Source: Turbatrix aceti (Eukaryota; Nematoda; Chromadorea; Rhabditida; Panagrolaimidae). From it: a DNA stretch of 64,000 nt. The notes under the pieces are model-generated. The model had not been told where the DNA came from. It made no database searches and saw nothing but the letters and a program-made list of their open reading frames with translations. Position 1 is the stretch's first letter; the number at the start of each line of letters is the position of its first letter. Positions 21,697 through 32,331 of the stretch are shown here, one piece after another. Made by a program: the position numbers and the translations under genes. The stretch is from assembly GCA_963969345.1 (NCBI GenBank), contig OZ017768.1, positions 8,704,718 to 8,768,717 on the forward strand, given 5' to 3'.

Positions 21697-22333
21697 CTTT
21701 ACTGGCCTGAAATAAAAAATCAAAAAGTCAGCATAAAAAAACTAGAAAAGTGCAAAAAAAAACGATATTCTCGATGAAAAACACGGATACTTGGACAGGA
21801 TCGCATAAATAACTATCCCACTTCCGCCCAGAGTTTCTAACACTAGGCGCGCATAAAGTGTTAACACTAGTGTTAGAATGAAATGCCAAATTCAAATAAC
21901 CCGTCCAGAAACATAAGCTTGACACAGTTTATCCCATTAATTTCAGTGCGGTGTGTGTTTATTGATCAGAACAACAATATATAAATACAATACAAACAAC
22001 GTCGAACCGAACACAAACATGGCACTTTGTGATGTCTTTTTTGGGAGGAGACAATGCATGTAACTATAAATATGTCCAAGCAGCATTCAAATATTCAAGC
22101 AATGTGCCGCGCGCAGACGTCGCGAAGACAGACTCCCAGCGATAACGGCAATTGCTGGAGGTGTGAATGTTGCTCGCAGGGGTTATCGCGAGCAAGGATT
22201 TTTAAACGGTGAGATTCGGGGTCTGGAGCTTTTGTAATAACTGTTTTAAAAAAATAATAAACACTTGCGTATTCGTTCAAATTGAAGAAATACAGTAAAA
22301 AACTCAAAAAAAGTCAATTTTCATTAATAATCT
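21697..22333. other. Intergenic stretch
   Basis: No gene is supported. A short inverted repeat, TTCTAACACTA and TAGTGTTAGAA, lies at about 21836-21880 with a GGCGCGC spacer and may be a MITE end. The rest is unremarkable. Confidence 0.4.
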
Positions 22334-22530
22334 TTAATCCATTTCAACGGAACGGTCATAATCATGGTCCACGTAGAATAGGTGGGCATCATGCTGATAA
22401 GGGCACTCCATGTTGGTACGATAAACTTTATTAAAAAAGTGGATTGTAGTTTAATGAACGCGATCGCATTCAATAATCACAAGTTTTTTAGTGAAAGGAG
22501 CCATCGAGATGCATTTGCTAGAGGTGTACT
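22334..22530 (-). pseudogene. Family A copy 7: exon-2/tail fragment
   Basis: On the minus strand a scrap of exon 2 reads SMAPFTKKLVI, then ECDRV, and an in-frame stop replaces the usual Asp-Asn. IHFFNKVYRTN follows and then directly YQHDAHLFYVDHD, which resembles the end of exon 4 (YQHDVKLL). Exon 3 and most of exon 4 are missing. It abuts the inverted tRNA-Asp repeat unit at about 22,540. Confidence 0.7.
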
Positions 22531-22583
22531 GTAAAACTGATTCAAGAAACGACAATTTTCTGGATAGAAGTCAAAAATGTAAC

Positions 22584-22655
22584 CTCTCCGGCCGGGAATC
22601 GAACCCGGGTCTCGCACGTGACAGGCGCGGATACTTACCACTATACTACCGAAGA
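22584..22655 (-). tRNA. tRNA-Asp (GTC)
   Basis: A 72-nt cloverleaf on the minus strand with a body that matches the copies at 6778 and 10510. Anticodon GTC. Confidence 0.95.
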
Positions 22656-23030
22656 TGCTTTTTGGACCCTGCGGAAAAATTTCGCAGCGGACAAAATTGC
22701 GCTACAAACTGAAAAATGTCAACATTGAATCAAAAAGAATATGTATGTTGTATTACTTGAATTATCAATAATCATTCCTAACTAAACGAACAACGAGACT
22801 TACCTCGTGAATACGGTATCGGGAATACGAATGTCGTTGACAAAGTCGTCAACGCACTTTGTTACATGTTCTAACTTTTTTAACTTTTTAGCTCTAAATA
22901 ATACCCCAGATCAATTCCTTACAATTGTGCAAAAAATTCATGTTGATACGCTTTTAACAGAAAAAAATAACCAATGTATAAAACTAGTTCCAAAAACGAC
23001 AACTTTCAGGATAGAAGGCAAAAATGTAAC

Positions 23031-23102
23031 CTCTCCGGCCGGGAATCGAACCCGGGTCTCGCACGTGACAGGCGCGGATACTTACCACTATACTACCGAA
23101 GA
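23031..23102 (-). tRNA. tRNA-Asp (GTC)
   Basis: A second minus-strand copy 447 bp from the previous one, with anticodon GTC and acceptor TCTTCGG/CCGGAGA. Confidence 0.95.
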
Positions 23103-23379
23103 TGCTTTTTGGACCCTGCGGAAAAATTTCGCAGCTGACAAAATTGCACCACAAACTGAGAATTTTTAGTTTTGAAATTAATAAATTTAATTCAATTTAT
23201 GATTATTTTGGTTTTTTTTCAATAAAACCGAACCCCTGATCCCTAAAAAAGTAAACTGCGGATACTCGTTCACAGCATTAGCGTAGCGTCTTCCAAACCT
23301 CTTGAAAACTCTATGAATGTCTATTTTTTACATTTCTACCGAACCAAATTTTGATATTTTCATTGTCCATTTTTTTGAC

Positions 23380-23865
23380 AAATAAAAAAATTCGTGGTCA
23401 AAGTTACTTGCGGACTCCGGTTGCGATTCCGAATCCAAGCAAGATTTTGTTTATCTTATTGCGATGCATCAATGCACTGATGACATTTATCTCTTGGTTA
23501 TTTCACCAGCAGTTTCATTTCCTGCTGTGCTTTTCCAAGTCTCTGTTTGAACCCAGCGGTTTACGTTTAGGTTACACTGTTTTTATACTTCTTCGAACTC
23601 GGATCGGATGGACAAGCCATTACATCTTCCAAAGTCTGTGATCGGACCACGGTGCGTTATACCGCGGTCGTCGGGCTTATAAAGGTTAGCGTGTTTTCAA
23701 ATTCGGGTTCTGCAGGCGTCCGGTATACAATGGCAGAGAGTCAGAGAAAACGTCTATTTTTATTGTACGAAAATATTAAAAAAATGGCGCCAAAAATGTA
23801 ACGCAAGCAAGGCAAGTAAAATCCGTTTCTTTTTTGGTCATTTCCTAGCAGTTCATTGAAATGTG
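23380..23865. repeat. Dispersed non-coding repeat R1, copy 2
   Basis: This copy pairs with 15960-16420 in the same orientation. The conserved core is GATCGGACCACGGTGCGTTA to GGCAGAGAG (about 23640-23745). An AAAATGGCGCC block follows and the similarity fades near AGTTCATTGAAATG. Confidence 0.75.
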
Positions 23866-24034
23866 AGTCAGTCGTTTGACTAGTAGCGCTGCGCGAGTGC
23901 AATTGGCATAGCGTAAGCCAGCATCGATCAACCCACAGCGCGCACTGGCACCGCATATTCTTTTTTCCGAGTTCGGCACAGCAGGTTTTAAATACAACCG
24001 TCCAGTCTATCCTGTTCAAGCCAATTGATTTTTC

Positions 24035-24786
24035 ATGGCGCCGTACACTTGCAAATCTGAGCCATCTTTTGACGGTTCTGAATATTCTAATGATGGTGAT
24101 TGTGATAAATTGCCGATGGCCGCGGACAACCTGCAGGATTACCTGCAAATTTTCGAAATTGACCGCAACCGAGTGGTTGAGTACATGCTGCGGGTGCCGG
24201 TGATGCATCTAGCCAAAAATGGCCGTCTACAAAGCCGCGTGTTTGACGAAGGCTTTCAAATAGAGCTCATCGCTGCTGGAAAACAATTTTACAACAGTAT
24301 TCGTGTTGTCTTGCACCATGATGTCGACGTGCCAGAATTTGTTTGCAACATTGGGATGTCTGCGTCCGATCGAGATGTCGTCGACACAAGTGAGTATTGT
24401 TTTTTCTAAAAAAATATTTTGTATTTATTTGTTCAGGAACAATAAAACACAAATCCGAACTCACGAACCAAAAGTCAACGCCCTGCGACGAACCTTTCTG
24501 GTACAGAAATCTTTTCACCGCAGATCCAGATGATTATGTCGTCTTCAGCGTCACCGTTGCTTATCCTCTACCAAAGCCCCCAATGAAACGAATTCATATA
24601 CCCCAAGTAGAGCACAGGGAACAGAAACGCGAACCCAGCAATCTTGTCAAAACAAAATCTCGGATCAGGCTTACCGATCTCCTTTTATCCTGCATTTCCT
24701 GGCTCTGGGATGCTTTTAACATTTCAATTTTGCTATGGCTTTGTTACAAACTGGTTCAGTCGGTTGCTGTAAAAATGTTGCAGTGA
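24035..24786 (+). CDS. Tail-anchored orphan protein, 234 aa
   Basis: Exons are 24035-24389 and 24437-24786, joined in phase 1 across a 47-bp intron. The start is the first ATG, MAPYTCKSEPSF. The N-terminal half has FDEGFQIELIAAGKQF and a strand-rich stretch IRVVLHHDVDVPEFV; the second half has DDYVVFSVTVAYPLPKPPM. This alternation of strands could be a beta-sandwich such as MATH or MSP, but no signature residues allow a call. After a basic segment (EHREQKREPSNLVKTKSR) the C-terminus is hydrophobic (LTDLLLSCISWLWDA, ISILLWLCYKLV). This suggests one membrane anchor with the N-terminus in the cytosol. It ends 65 bp before tRNA-His. Function unknown. Confidence 0.75.
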
Positions 24787-24851
24787 ATAATGGTAAGAAA
24801 TAAACAATTTGTTTACATGCGGAAGTGAGCTACCACCTGGCCAAAATCTCG

Positions 24852-24923
24852 GCCTATGTAGTATAGTGGTTAGTATCCGACGTTGTGGCCGTCGTGACGG
24901 TGGTTCGATTCCACCCATAGGCA
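24852..24923 (+). tRNA. tRNA-His (GTG)
   Basis: A 72-nt tRNA with acceptor GCCTATG/CATAGGC, anticodon loop TTGTGGC (GTG), T loop TTCGATT and discriminator A. It is a single copy just after the tail-anchored orphan gene. Confidence 0.95.
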
Positions 24924-25531
24924 ACTCTCTTTTTGCATTTGCCGTCGAAAAAATGATGTATACGTCGGAAAAAGTCGGTTAAAAAAATTTCTAAGTTGTA
25001 CACAAAAATCTCCGCAATACGGAACTAAACATAAAAAGTATCATATTTGTAAACGCTTTTGATAAATTAAACAAAACCAAACATAAATGTCTAATTTGCA
25101 TGATCAAAGCGGATTATGCACCGTTTTTGTGGAACTATGACGGATAATTTGTGAACACATAGTCAATGGACCCGACCCGACCGGGACGTGCTTCTTTCCA
25201 AAATTGGTGTTCAATTCAGAATTCCGGTGAATTTTTACAATTCTTGTGTATTTAAAAAGTACGAATATTTTTTTATCAATGACCGACCCCTAATAAAATA
25301 CGTTTGTGGTTTTAGTTATTGACAATTTATTTTTTTATATAATCGCTCTCATAAAGAATGTTAAGGCTACCTTAAGAAGGCCATGACTATTTGGTGCACA
25401 ATCGTTAAGAAGAAACCAACGCGGTCTAAGCACCAATCGTTTCCTATTGAAAAAAGGACAACGGCTTTTTTCATATCTTATTATTGGTAGTCGTCTTTTT
25501 GAATTGTGTTATCATTATTCAAGTTTAAAGC
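24924..25531. other. Intergenic stretch before the glycosyltransferase
   Basis: No gene is supported. It holds the tRNA-His trailer and the probable promoter of the glycosyltransferase. No strong TATA motif is seen. Confidence 0.4.
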
Positions 25532-27456
25532 ATGCCTCGTTTTGGTCTCGGCACTTTGTTCCGCTCTTCATCTTTCCTCTTGATAGTTGCCGTCTTGCTT
25601 ACCGTAGTCCTATACACGCAACACCCATTTTTTTCTGGGTACTACGAGTATGTTAAACCCTACGTCTGCAATTCGTGTGATTCCAACGTTAGCTCGAACG
25701 TCGTCCATCTGTCGAATCAAATTCTCGAAAGAAACACAGCTACCGGCCTTCGAATGCTATGGACGCCATCGTCGGTTAAATGGAAAACAGAATTGTATCA
25801 TAACAAGTTTTGTGTATTGTACGACTTTTGGAAATCTAAAGATGTATATCGAAGAGGAGAGCATATCACATTGTTGCTTCATTCTACGGTCGGGTACATG
25901 GAGTACCTCGAAGAGCAGGCTCATACCTGGGATGGCGGGATTTCTATTGCTTTATTTGTCCATCAGCCACTACTTACTGCCAAAAAACCGCCATTTGTTG
26001 ACACGACGAAGACTTCTATGACTCTCCAGGTGAGTTTTATGTCAAGACTTTTGATCACAAATGCGAGAACGAATGTGAATTTTTTTTTGTGCTTCATTGT
26101 TAAAAAATAGGGATGAACAAATGTTATACGTGAATTTTATGGTTTGCAAAACGTCAATTGAACAAGAAACGTCAACTGACGTTTTTTTTGGTGGAAAAAC
26201 ACGCGTCAGTGGTGTAATGGTCAGCATTGAAGCCTTCCAAGCTTTAGATCGGGGTTCGATTCCCCGCTGACGCAAATTTTTTTTCTTTTACACCAAAAAT
26301 ATTTTCTATTTTTTTTGTGTATTTGTAATAATTTTTTAAAATGCTATTTCTTATCTTATTTAATTTCAGATTCTGCTGTCAGCGCTAAATAAAACATTAC
26401 CGGACTCTGCGCGCGACAAAGTATCGTTACATATGTTTTTTGAAAAATACAATGACTATTCATGTCCCGAGATTTCGGCTCCGGCAGACTGGCCCACTCG
26501 TTTTCCCACGCATACCAACGATCTAAAAGATCTTGGACCTCCGTTGAATCTATACCCCATCAACGCAGCTCGGAACATTGCGAGACTCGGCAGTCATACC
26601 GAGTTCTTCATCTCCGGTGACATCGAACAGGTCTACAGCGAAAACTTTGAAAAAAGAATGTATCCTCTTGCAAAGCAGCTTCTAAGCTCGTTTGTTTTTG
26701 CAGAATACTTTGGCATAAAATCGAGATAAAAATATTATATCTTTTTAGAAATAACAAAAAAATGGTGCTTATTCATAGAAGATTTGAAGTTTCCAGGAAA
26801 GCTAAATCGTTGCCAAAAACGAAGGCTGAATTGAAGGTTTGTCGGGGATGCGAATTGTTATCAGTTTTATGAAACGTTTGCAAACACGAATTTTTTTTGA
26901 TTTTTGAAAAAAAACTGTTCGTGTTTGTTCGCGAACAAAAAACAGCTGTTCGCAGTCTCAATTTGAAATAAATTTGTTCAGCAAAAGATAAAAAGTTTTT
27001 CAGAAGCTGTACGACAACAAAATATCCGTACACTTTCACCATTACTTGTATCCCATAGGTCATCAGCTTCCAAATATCAATGAATGGTTCAGTGTCCCCG
27101 ATAATCCCGACGAGCCTCTGACCATCTTCGGAAACATCGCGCATCTGAATCAAGAATGGGAGCCTCAATTTGTCGGCAACTCTTTGGTGCCATTCCACGA
27201 CGAGCGATTTCCCTATCGGTACAAGTCAAATGCGCAAATGGGCGTTCACCTGTGCTTTGAAAATTTTACATTCGCGGTTGTCAACAATGTGTTTACCACG
27301 CATTGGGACATCGTATACAAGACAACGCCGTCGCAGCATTACGTCATGGCGCTCATCAGGTCGAAAGGGCTGCACAAGATCTGGGGTTTGTTCATAAAAG
27401 AACTGCGGCAACGGTATCCCAATAAAACCGAGTGCAAGACTGACCAAGATCGATAA
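25532..27456 (+). CDS. Golgi type II glycosyltransferase, Glyco_transf_49 (B4GAT1/LARGE-like) family, 452 aa
   Basis: Exons are 25532-26029, 26370-26689, 26749-26836 and 27004-27456, all in phase. A short cytosolic N-terminus and one hydrophobic segment (FLLIVAVLLTVVLYT, about residues 14-28) give a type II Golgi topology. Family-49 enzymes add glucuronic acid or N-acetylglucosamine-type sugars to O-mannosyl or other glycans. Hallmarks are LNLYPINAARNIARLGSHTE before the metal site, KKMVLIHRRFEV, a KTKAELKK linker, and the C-terminal block FHDERFPYRYKSNAQMGVHL with FTFAVVNNVFTTHWDIVY. The expected Asp-x-Asp metal motif appears as SGDIE (residues 248-252), so the second acidic residue is Glu. 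Intron 1 (340 bp) contains a tRNA-Gly gene. The donor replacing Golgi activity cannot be told from sequence. Nematodes have several bgnt-type members of this family. Confidence 0.85.
26203..26274 (+). tRNA. tRNA-Gly (TCC), nested in the glycosyltransferase intron 1
   Basis: A 72-nt tRNA with acceptor GCGTCAG/CTGACGC, anticodon loop CTTCCAA (TCC), T arm CGGGG-TTCGATT-CCCCG and discriminator A. It has the same strand as the host gene. Confidence 0.95.
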
Positions 27457-27593
27457 CCAATGGGGAGGCGGGCATGTGTTTAATGTGTTTACCATGTTTT
27501 TAACAAATTTGAAAAAATAAATAAAAATCAACTTGTTAGCTGTTTTTCATTTTCTTGGATGACGAAGCATCTGAGCCCTGTGAAACTGCCGAT

Positions 27594-30001
27594 TTAGTTA
27601 CCTGCATTGGTCGATTTTACGCTCGGATTGTTCGATTTGCTCGATCTTACGCTGCCGCCTCGGGCGACCGGAGTTTTAGCGTCCTTCTTGCGTCCAGTTT
27701 TTCGATGCCGACTGGACTTCTTGGACTGCTTGGACTAAAAAAAACGTAAAAAAATGTTTTTTAAATATTATAAACATTTTTTTGTACAAAAAAGACATTT
27801 CTATTTTTTTTAAAACATTCTAAAAATAGAAAAGGCTTGAAAAAACTCACACTCCCAATAAACTTCCGCATCTGGAGAAACTGGTTGGTTTTGCTGACGG
27901 CTTCCTTGAAGTTGTACAATTTCTTTCGCTTGTTCGACGCGATCTTGTTCTTATGCACGAAGCCGCCATCTCTGTTGTCTGGGTTGTATGTTTTTTTCTT
28001 CTCCCGATGCGCCTTGATCTTGGCTTTTACGTCCTTTGATGCCTCGTCGTACTCCGGTTGATCATCGATATCCGACCCGATATCAACGTAATCATAGGCC
28101 TCAAACGGGGGATCAAATTCGGTGACAAAGTTGTCGCCTGGCTGGTCAATTTCCATCAGTGGTCGCAATCCAAAGTGATAAGAAGTGAAAAGCGCGGAAG
28201 TTTCGGGTGCGGAGGATGCGTGGAAGAGATTGTAGAGCACGGCTTGAAGGTACTGAACGCAGAGTGCCATTCGGGGACGATAGTTGGGCCAGCGAAGGAG
28301 GCAGTGTGTCGTTAGCTTTTGAAGATCAATCGGACTGTCCGGGCGCATGACAGGTTTGAAGCCTAAAAAATAACAAAAAAATTATATTTGTATTTGCTCA
28401 ATCGATAAACTCACCCATTTTGATCAACGCCATGACGTCATCCAGGTTTTTGGCGGCAGAAAAAGGCGGTTCTCCGTCATTCCAGACTTCGGTCATCAGC
28501 ACTCCAAATGAGTAAACATCGCTGTAGAGGTTGAAAATATTGAACGACGACAGCGATTCTGGTGCCATCCAGGGTATCGCCATTTGAGGATCGGGAAAAT
28601 CGAGTCGAGTCATACCAAGCGGACACGCTAATCCAAAATCAGAGATTTTGACAAGTCCATCCGCCCCGATGAGACAGTTTCTCGCCGCGATATCGCGATG
28701 GATTATGTTGTGGTCGTGGATGAAGCGAAGACCCCTCGCGGCATCGAGCATGAGCATCACTTTGTCCGTCGCGGAGAGTAGATTTCCGTTTGCCTGCAGA
28801 AAGCTGTCGAGAGCGCCTCCCGGACAGAGCTCCATGACCAGCTGGAACTGAGGGCGCGAAACGTCCATGCCCCAGCCCTGGACAACATTGGGATGAACAA
28901 TTGAGAACTGGACCATGCCTTCGTAGAGGTTGCGTAGGAGAGCTTCTTCCATTTCAGTCTTCTTGTTAGTACCGCCTGACGTGTCGAGAGAGGATAGCTT
29001 GACGGCGCAGCGCTGAGAAACTGAAAAAAATAATAATATAAATAAGTTCCCGAAACGAATTACGGTAACCAACCTCCTTCAAGCAAAACCTTTCCCAGCA
29101 CAACTTTTCCGTAATTTCCGGCACCGAGTTCAGAAGAAGAAGCAGATACAATAAAACTTGACGACAAAAGATACCTTGGAGCAAAACAAGGATTGCCGAG
29201 CGTAACCTGAACCAAAAATTATCCTTCACTTTCAAATATTTTAACCTACCGTAAAGCTAGTACCGGCTTTGTTATCGTAAGCCAAAGGCTTTGTTGGAGC
29301 AAAAATGTACTGTAACATTCCCCCAAAAGTCGAACCGGTAAACCACTTTTCACAATGCTGGAGGTAAACTTTTGCTGTGCCTGATTTTGGTACGGTAATG
29401 ACAATTGGAATGTCAAAGACGTCGTTGGGGTTTGCACGGACGACAACGGCAAATGGAGAATAGTTTTGGCGTTTTGGTATACGGATGATTGCCCAGCTGC
29501 CGACTTCGCGAAGAAAAGTTTTCATCGCGAATCTAAAAAATTTTAATTTCAAAAATCAAATTTTATTTAAAAAAAAACAAACTTGGGAAGAAGTCCAAAA
29601 TAAAACGGCCAATCCTCAACCTTGTCCATCGGGCTCCGGTCGGTAAAAGTTCTGTACTGAATGTTTCGGCCGTCTGTGGTGTCTTCGACGTACTCGAAAT
29701 CCATCTTCGGCCATTTGCTGCGCTCTTTTAGGCGCTCGACATCCTTCAACAGCATTTTGACAAAGGGCCCGGCCTTGGCGGGATTGTCCAGCCAGCACTT
29801 GTCGCAGGTGCATCGGGAATCGTGGCGGTTGTATGCTTCGATGAAAGCCTTTATCGCGTTGGTGTCCTTGGAAGTGTAGATCCAAAATAGGAGAATCTCC
29901 GGAAGCAATACGGTATCCTTATCCACGATAGACACGAGACGGTCGGCATCGATGGCTTCGAACGCAGATAAGTCGTCTTGCTTTACGTCTTCTTTCTTCA
30001 T
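27594..30001 (-). CDS. SH2 domain tyrosine kinase with N-terminal extension and basic tail, 697 aa
   Basis: Six minus-strand exons: 30001-29583, 29532-29250, 29206-29074, 29020-28415, 28362-27851 and 27734-27594, all in phase. Residues 1-130 are an extension of unknown fold with a Cys cluster (SRCTCDKCW). A divergent SH2 domain follows ([43 protein letters not shown]). The kinase has the glycine loop [11 protein letters not shown] (262-272), Lys286 in CAVKL, the tyrosine-kinase catalytic loop HRDIAARN (386-393), DFGLA (406-410), PWMAPES and [20 protein letters not shown]. The C-terminus is acidic ([14 protein letters not shown]), then strongly basic ([28 protein letters not shown]). SH2-kinase pairs of this plan are greatly expanded in nematodes (Fes/Fer-like, SPE-8 type), many of them germline genes. 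The tail suggests membrane or nucleic acid contact; this is inferred. Confidence 0.9.
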
Positions 30002-30354
30002 GGATACAGATGTACATCAATCGGATGCTCCAAAAAACATATAAGCTGTGGAGCGGTTTCTAACACGCCTTACGGGCGATGTGGAACGAAACGAAGTGCA
30101 ATCGTCAGATGTGTCTGATACGATATGCAAATACCGTTACGGTATGCCCGAAAATTACAATACGTCCTACGATTATTCCTTTCTGATCTGATGGCGACAA
30201 AGTGTTGCATTTTGTGTAGCTCGAAAATGCTACAATTTCGATCAGAATGATAACACGTGAAACATTATTCTATACAATAAAAAAATAAGTAAAAAATTGT
30301 CAACTTTTACGTAATTAGGCTGTCGAGCTGTGCAAAAAGCGACGTACGCGCAAT

Positions 30355-30560
30355 CAGGGTTGCGAAATTTCCCGGGGAATGAAAAATAGGGGAATATTCC
30401 CAGGAAGCCCTAGAGGCAAACTTCAAAAAATCACATTCTTTTACTTTTCTAAATTTTTCGGGAGTTTCCCCGGCGAATTTTGCTTAGAAAAATGTTCCAG
30501 AACATTCCGCAGAACAAGGAATACTCCGGAATGTGTCCAAATTCGATTATTGATTCTTGA
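30355..30560. mobile_element. MITE fragment with CCCGGGGAAT words
   Basis: It begins CAGGGTTGCGAAATTTCCCG at about 30355, close to the hAT-type ends found elsewhere. It is followed by GGGAATATTCCC, TTTCCCCGGCG and GGAATACTCCGGAAT palindromic words. No matching right end or target duplication is identified, so it is a fragment or a decayed copy. Confidence 0.5.
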
Positions 30561-30819
30561 AAAATATTTATTACATCATTTGAATTTCAGATTTTACGAC
30601 CATTGCTTGCGTAAACGCACATATGAATCACAGTCTGTTTAAATGAAAAATACTACAGCGTTAGCACTGACCTTTACAGATACATTTTTAAACGTTAAAT
30701 ATTCTTGTGTTGGCGTTGTTCGTAATGTCTAGCAATCTTGGTAATTGAAAAATGCAGCCGTTTACATATTTTTTTTTAAGAAGAAAGAAAAAAATATGTA
30801 CGACATTATAACTTTTTAG

Positions 30820-30960
30820 GCTCCCCGCCGACTTCTGCCCCCGTCGGGGGCAATTTCCCCCGCCCCCGACAACTCTGACCCCGACTACCCCCGTCCCCGA
30901 CCCGATACGGGGGGGGGGGGGGGGTTCGAACCCTAGTATCCCCGCCCGAACACGAGTTTC
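30820..30960. mobile_element. GC-rich MITE fragment with CCCCCGAC words
   Basis: CCCCGCCGACTTCTGCCCCC and CCCCCGACAACTCTG resemble an inverted hAT-type end (CAGAGTTGTCGGGGG). A run of about 16 G (near 30908-30923) and GGTTCGAACCCTAG follow. Ends and target copies are not resolved. The G-run is also a likely source of assembly error. Confidence 0.5.
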
Positions 30961-32331
30961 GGTAAACCCACAAAAATACATACACAAAATTTCGTCAATC
31001 CATCGCGTTAAATCATGTTTTAAATTTCTACCGTCTTCGCAATAAAATGTGGCTCTGAATCTTACCCTTGGAATTTCGAGCGTTCCAAACGTTTTTTTTT
31101 TCAGACGCTAAAAAACCTTCACGCCTGGATCAAGTTTGATGATAGGACATGCTTGTCAGAATCAGACGGCGTCATCGACATTAATCGTCCATGGTGTCAT
31201 CGCTCGTTGAGTGGAGATTTGTTTCGTGCTTGATTCACCGTCATTGCTACCTCTGCTTTCAAAAAATACCGTATATGAGCAAATTTATAAAAATCTTACG
31301 ATACAATCAACATCTAAACAAAAAGCATCAATAACAAGAATTAATGTAGCATTTCAGAGTAAAAAAACAGCCAATTTTTTGTGTTAACCAACGATGCGAT
31401 TCCAATATTTCTAAAAAAATTCTCTGAAACTGAAAACATTCTTCTTTGTTGGCAGAAGTTCCGATTCACTTTAAAAAACGGGAGAGAGACAGTAAGCGGA
31501 GCAATTGTGATGGTGGTGGTGTACAATTCTTCAAAAAAAAATATAAAAAAATAAATGTGAATATAAAACAACAAAATCTACCATAACAACACACATTTTT
31601 TTATACCATGACAAAAATCTATAAAAAAGTGTAAAACTTGAACAAGCAAATGTAAAAAATACAAAAAAAAATATATACGAAAAGTTTAATTACAAAAGTA
31701 TACAAAAACGGTTCTCACACCATTCAGGTCAGGGAGGAAGAGCGCGGGGTGGGAAGTTCAACTATTTGACTTTCATTTTCGGAGATTCAGACAATTATTA
31801 TAGGTACACAAAAAAAACAACTACAAAGTGCGTACCGCCAAGAAGTTGGATCTTGCGGATGAGCGAGCGCGCGGCAATGATACAAAAAAAAGTTCAACAA
31901 AATATACAGCTGAGAAGAAGAAAGAAAACGTGATCCTAACAGTAAAAAAAGCAGTTACAAATTCGGAAAAACAACGAAAATCCGTTAAAAAACAAGAAAA
32001 ATCGTTGCTTTTCCTATTTTTTGAATAAAAAAACGACTTGTGTGATGTGAGCAAAGAAAAAAAGCCGGCATTGTGCTGAAAGAATCCAATTTTTTTTTAG
32101 ATTAGGGACGTATTTTGAATGTTTGATTTGAGCTAATTCGGAAGAGAGGTGTGGTTTTGGGGGTTCGGTGGGGATCTGACCGCTCCTTCTCGCTCGTCGC
32201 CTGGATTAGAAAATCAGAGGCATGGCAGCGAAAAAGTTAGGAAAGTTTGTGGTGGTGAACTAGTGAGTTGGTAGCAGCGGACGAGAGAGCGAGCGAGCGG
32301 TGGAAGTCCTTCCAAGACGTACGACAGCTTC

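Larger units (their letters stand above)
22545..23165 (-). repeat. tRNA-Asp-bounded repeat unit, copy 3, inverted with internal deletion
   Basis: Read on the minus strand the order is tRNA-Asp (23102-23031), spacer to GAACATGTAACAAAGTGCG (near 22,855), a partial short exon (about 22850-22800) and tRNA-Asp (22655-22584). Relative to the copy at 6065-6870, about 200 bp between the spacer and the exon, including its MTTASC start, are missing. Confidence 0.85.
30002..32331. other. Gene-free stretch between the kinase and Pumilio genes
   Basis: The left part holds two GC-rich MITE fragments (listed separately) and the kinase upstream region. On the minus strand the right part (about 31,300-32,331) is the probable Pumilio 3' UTR. 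No protein frame with family features, tRNA or other gene is seen. Much of it is A-rich low-complexity DNA. Confidence 0.5.
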
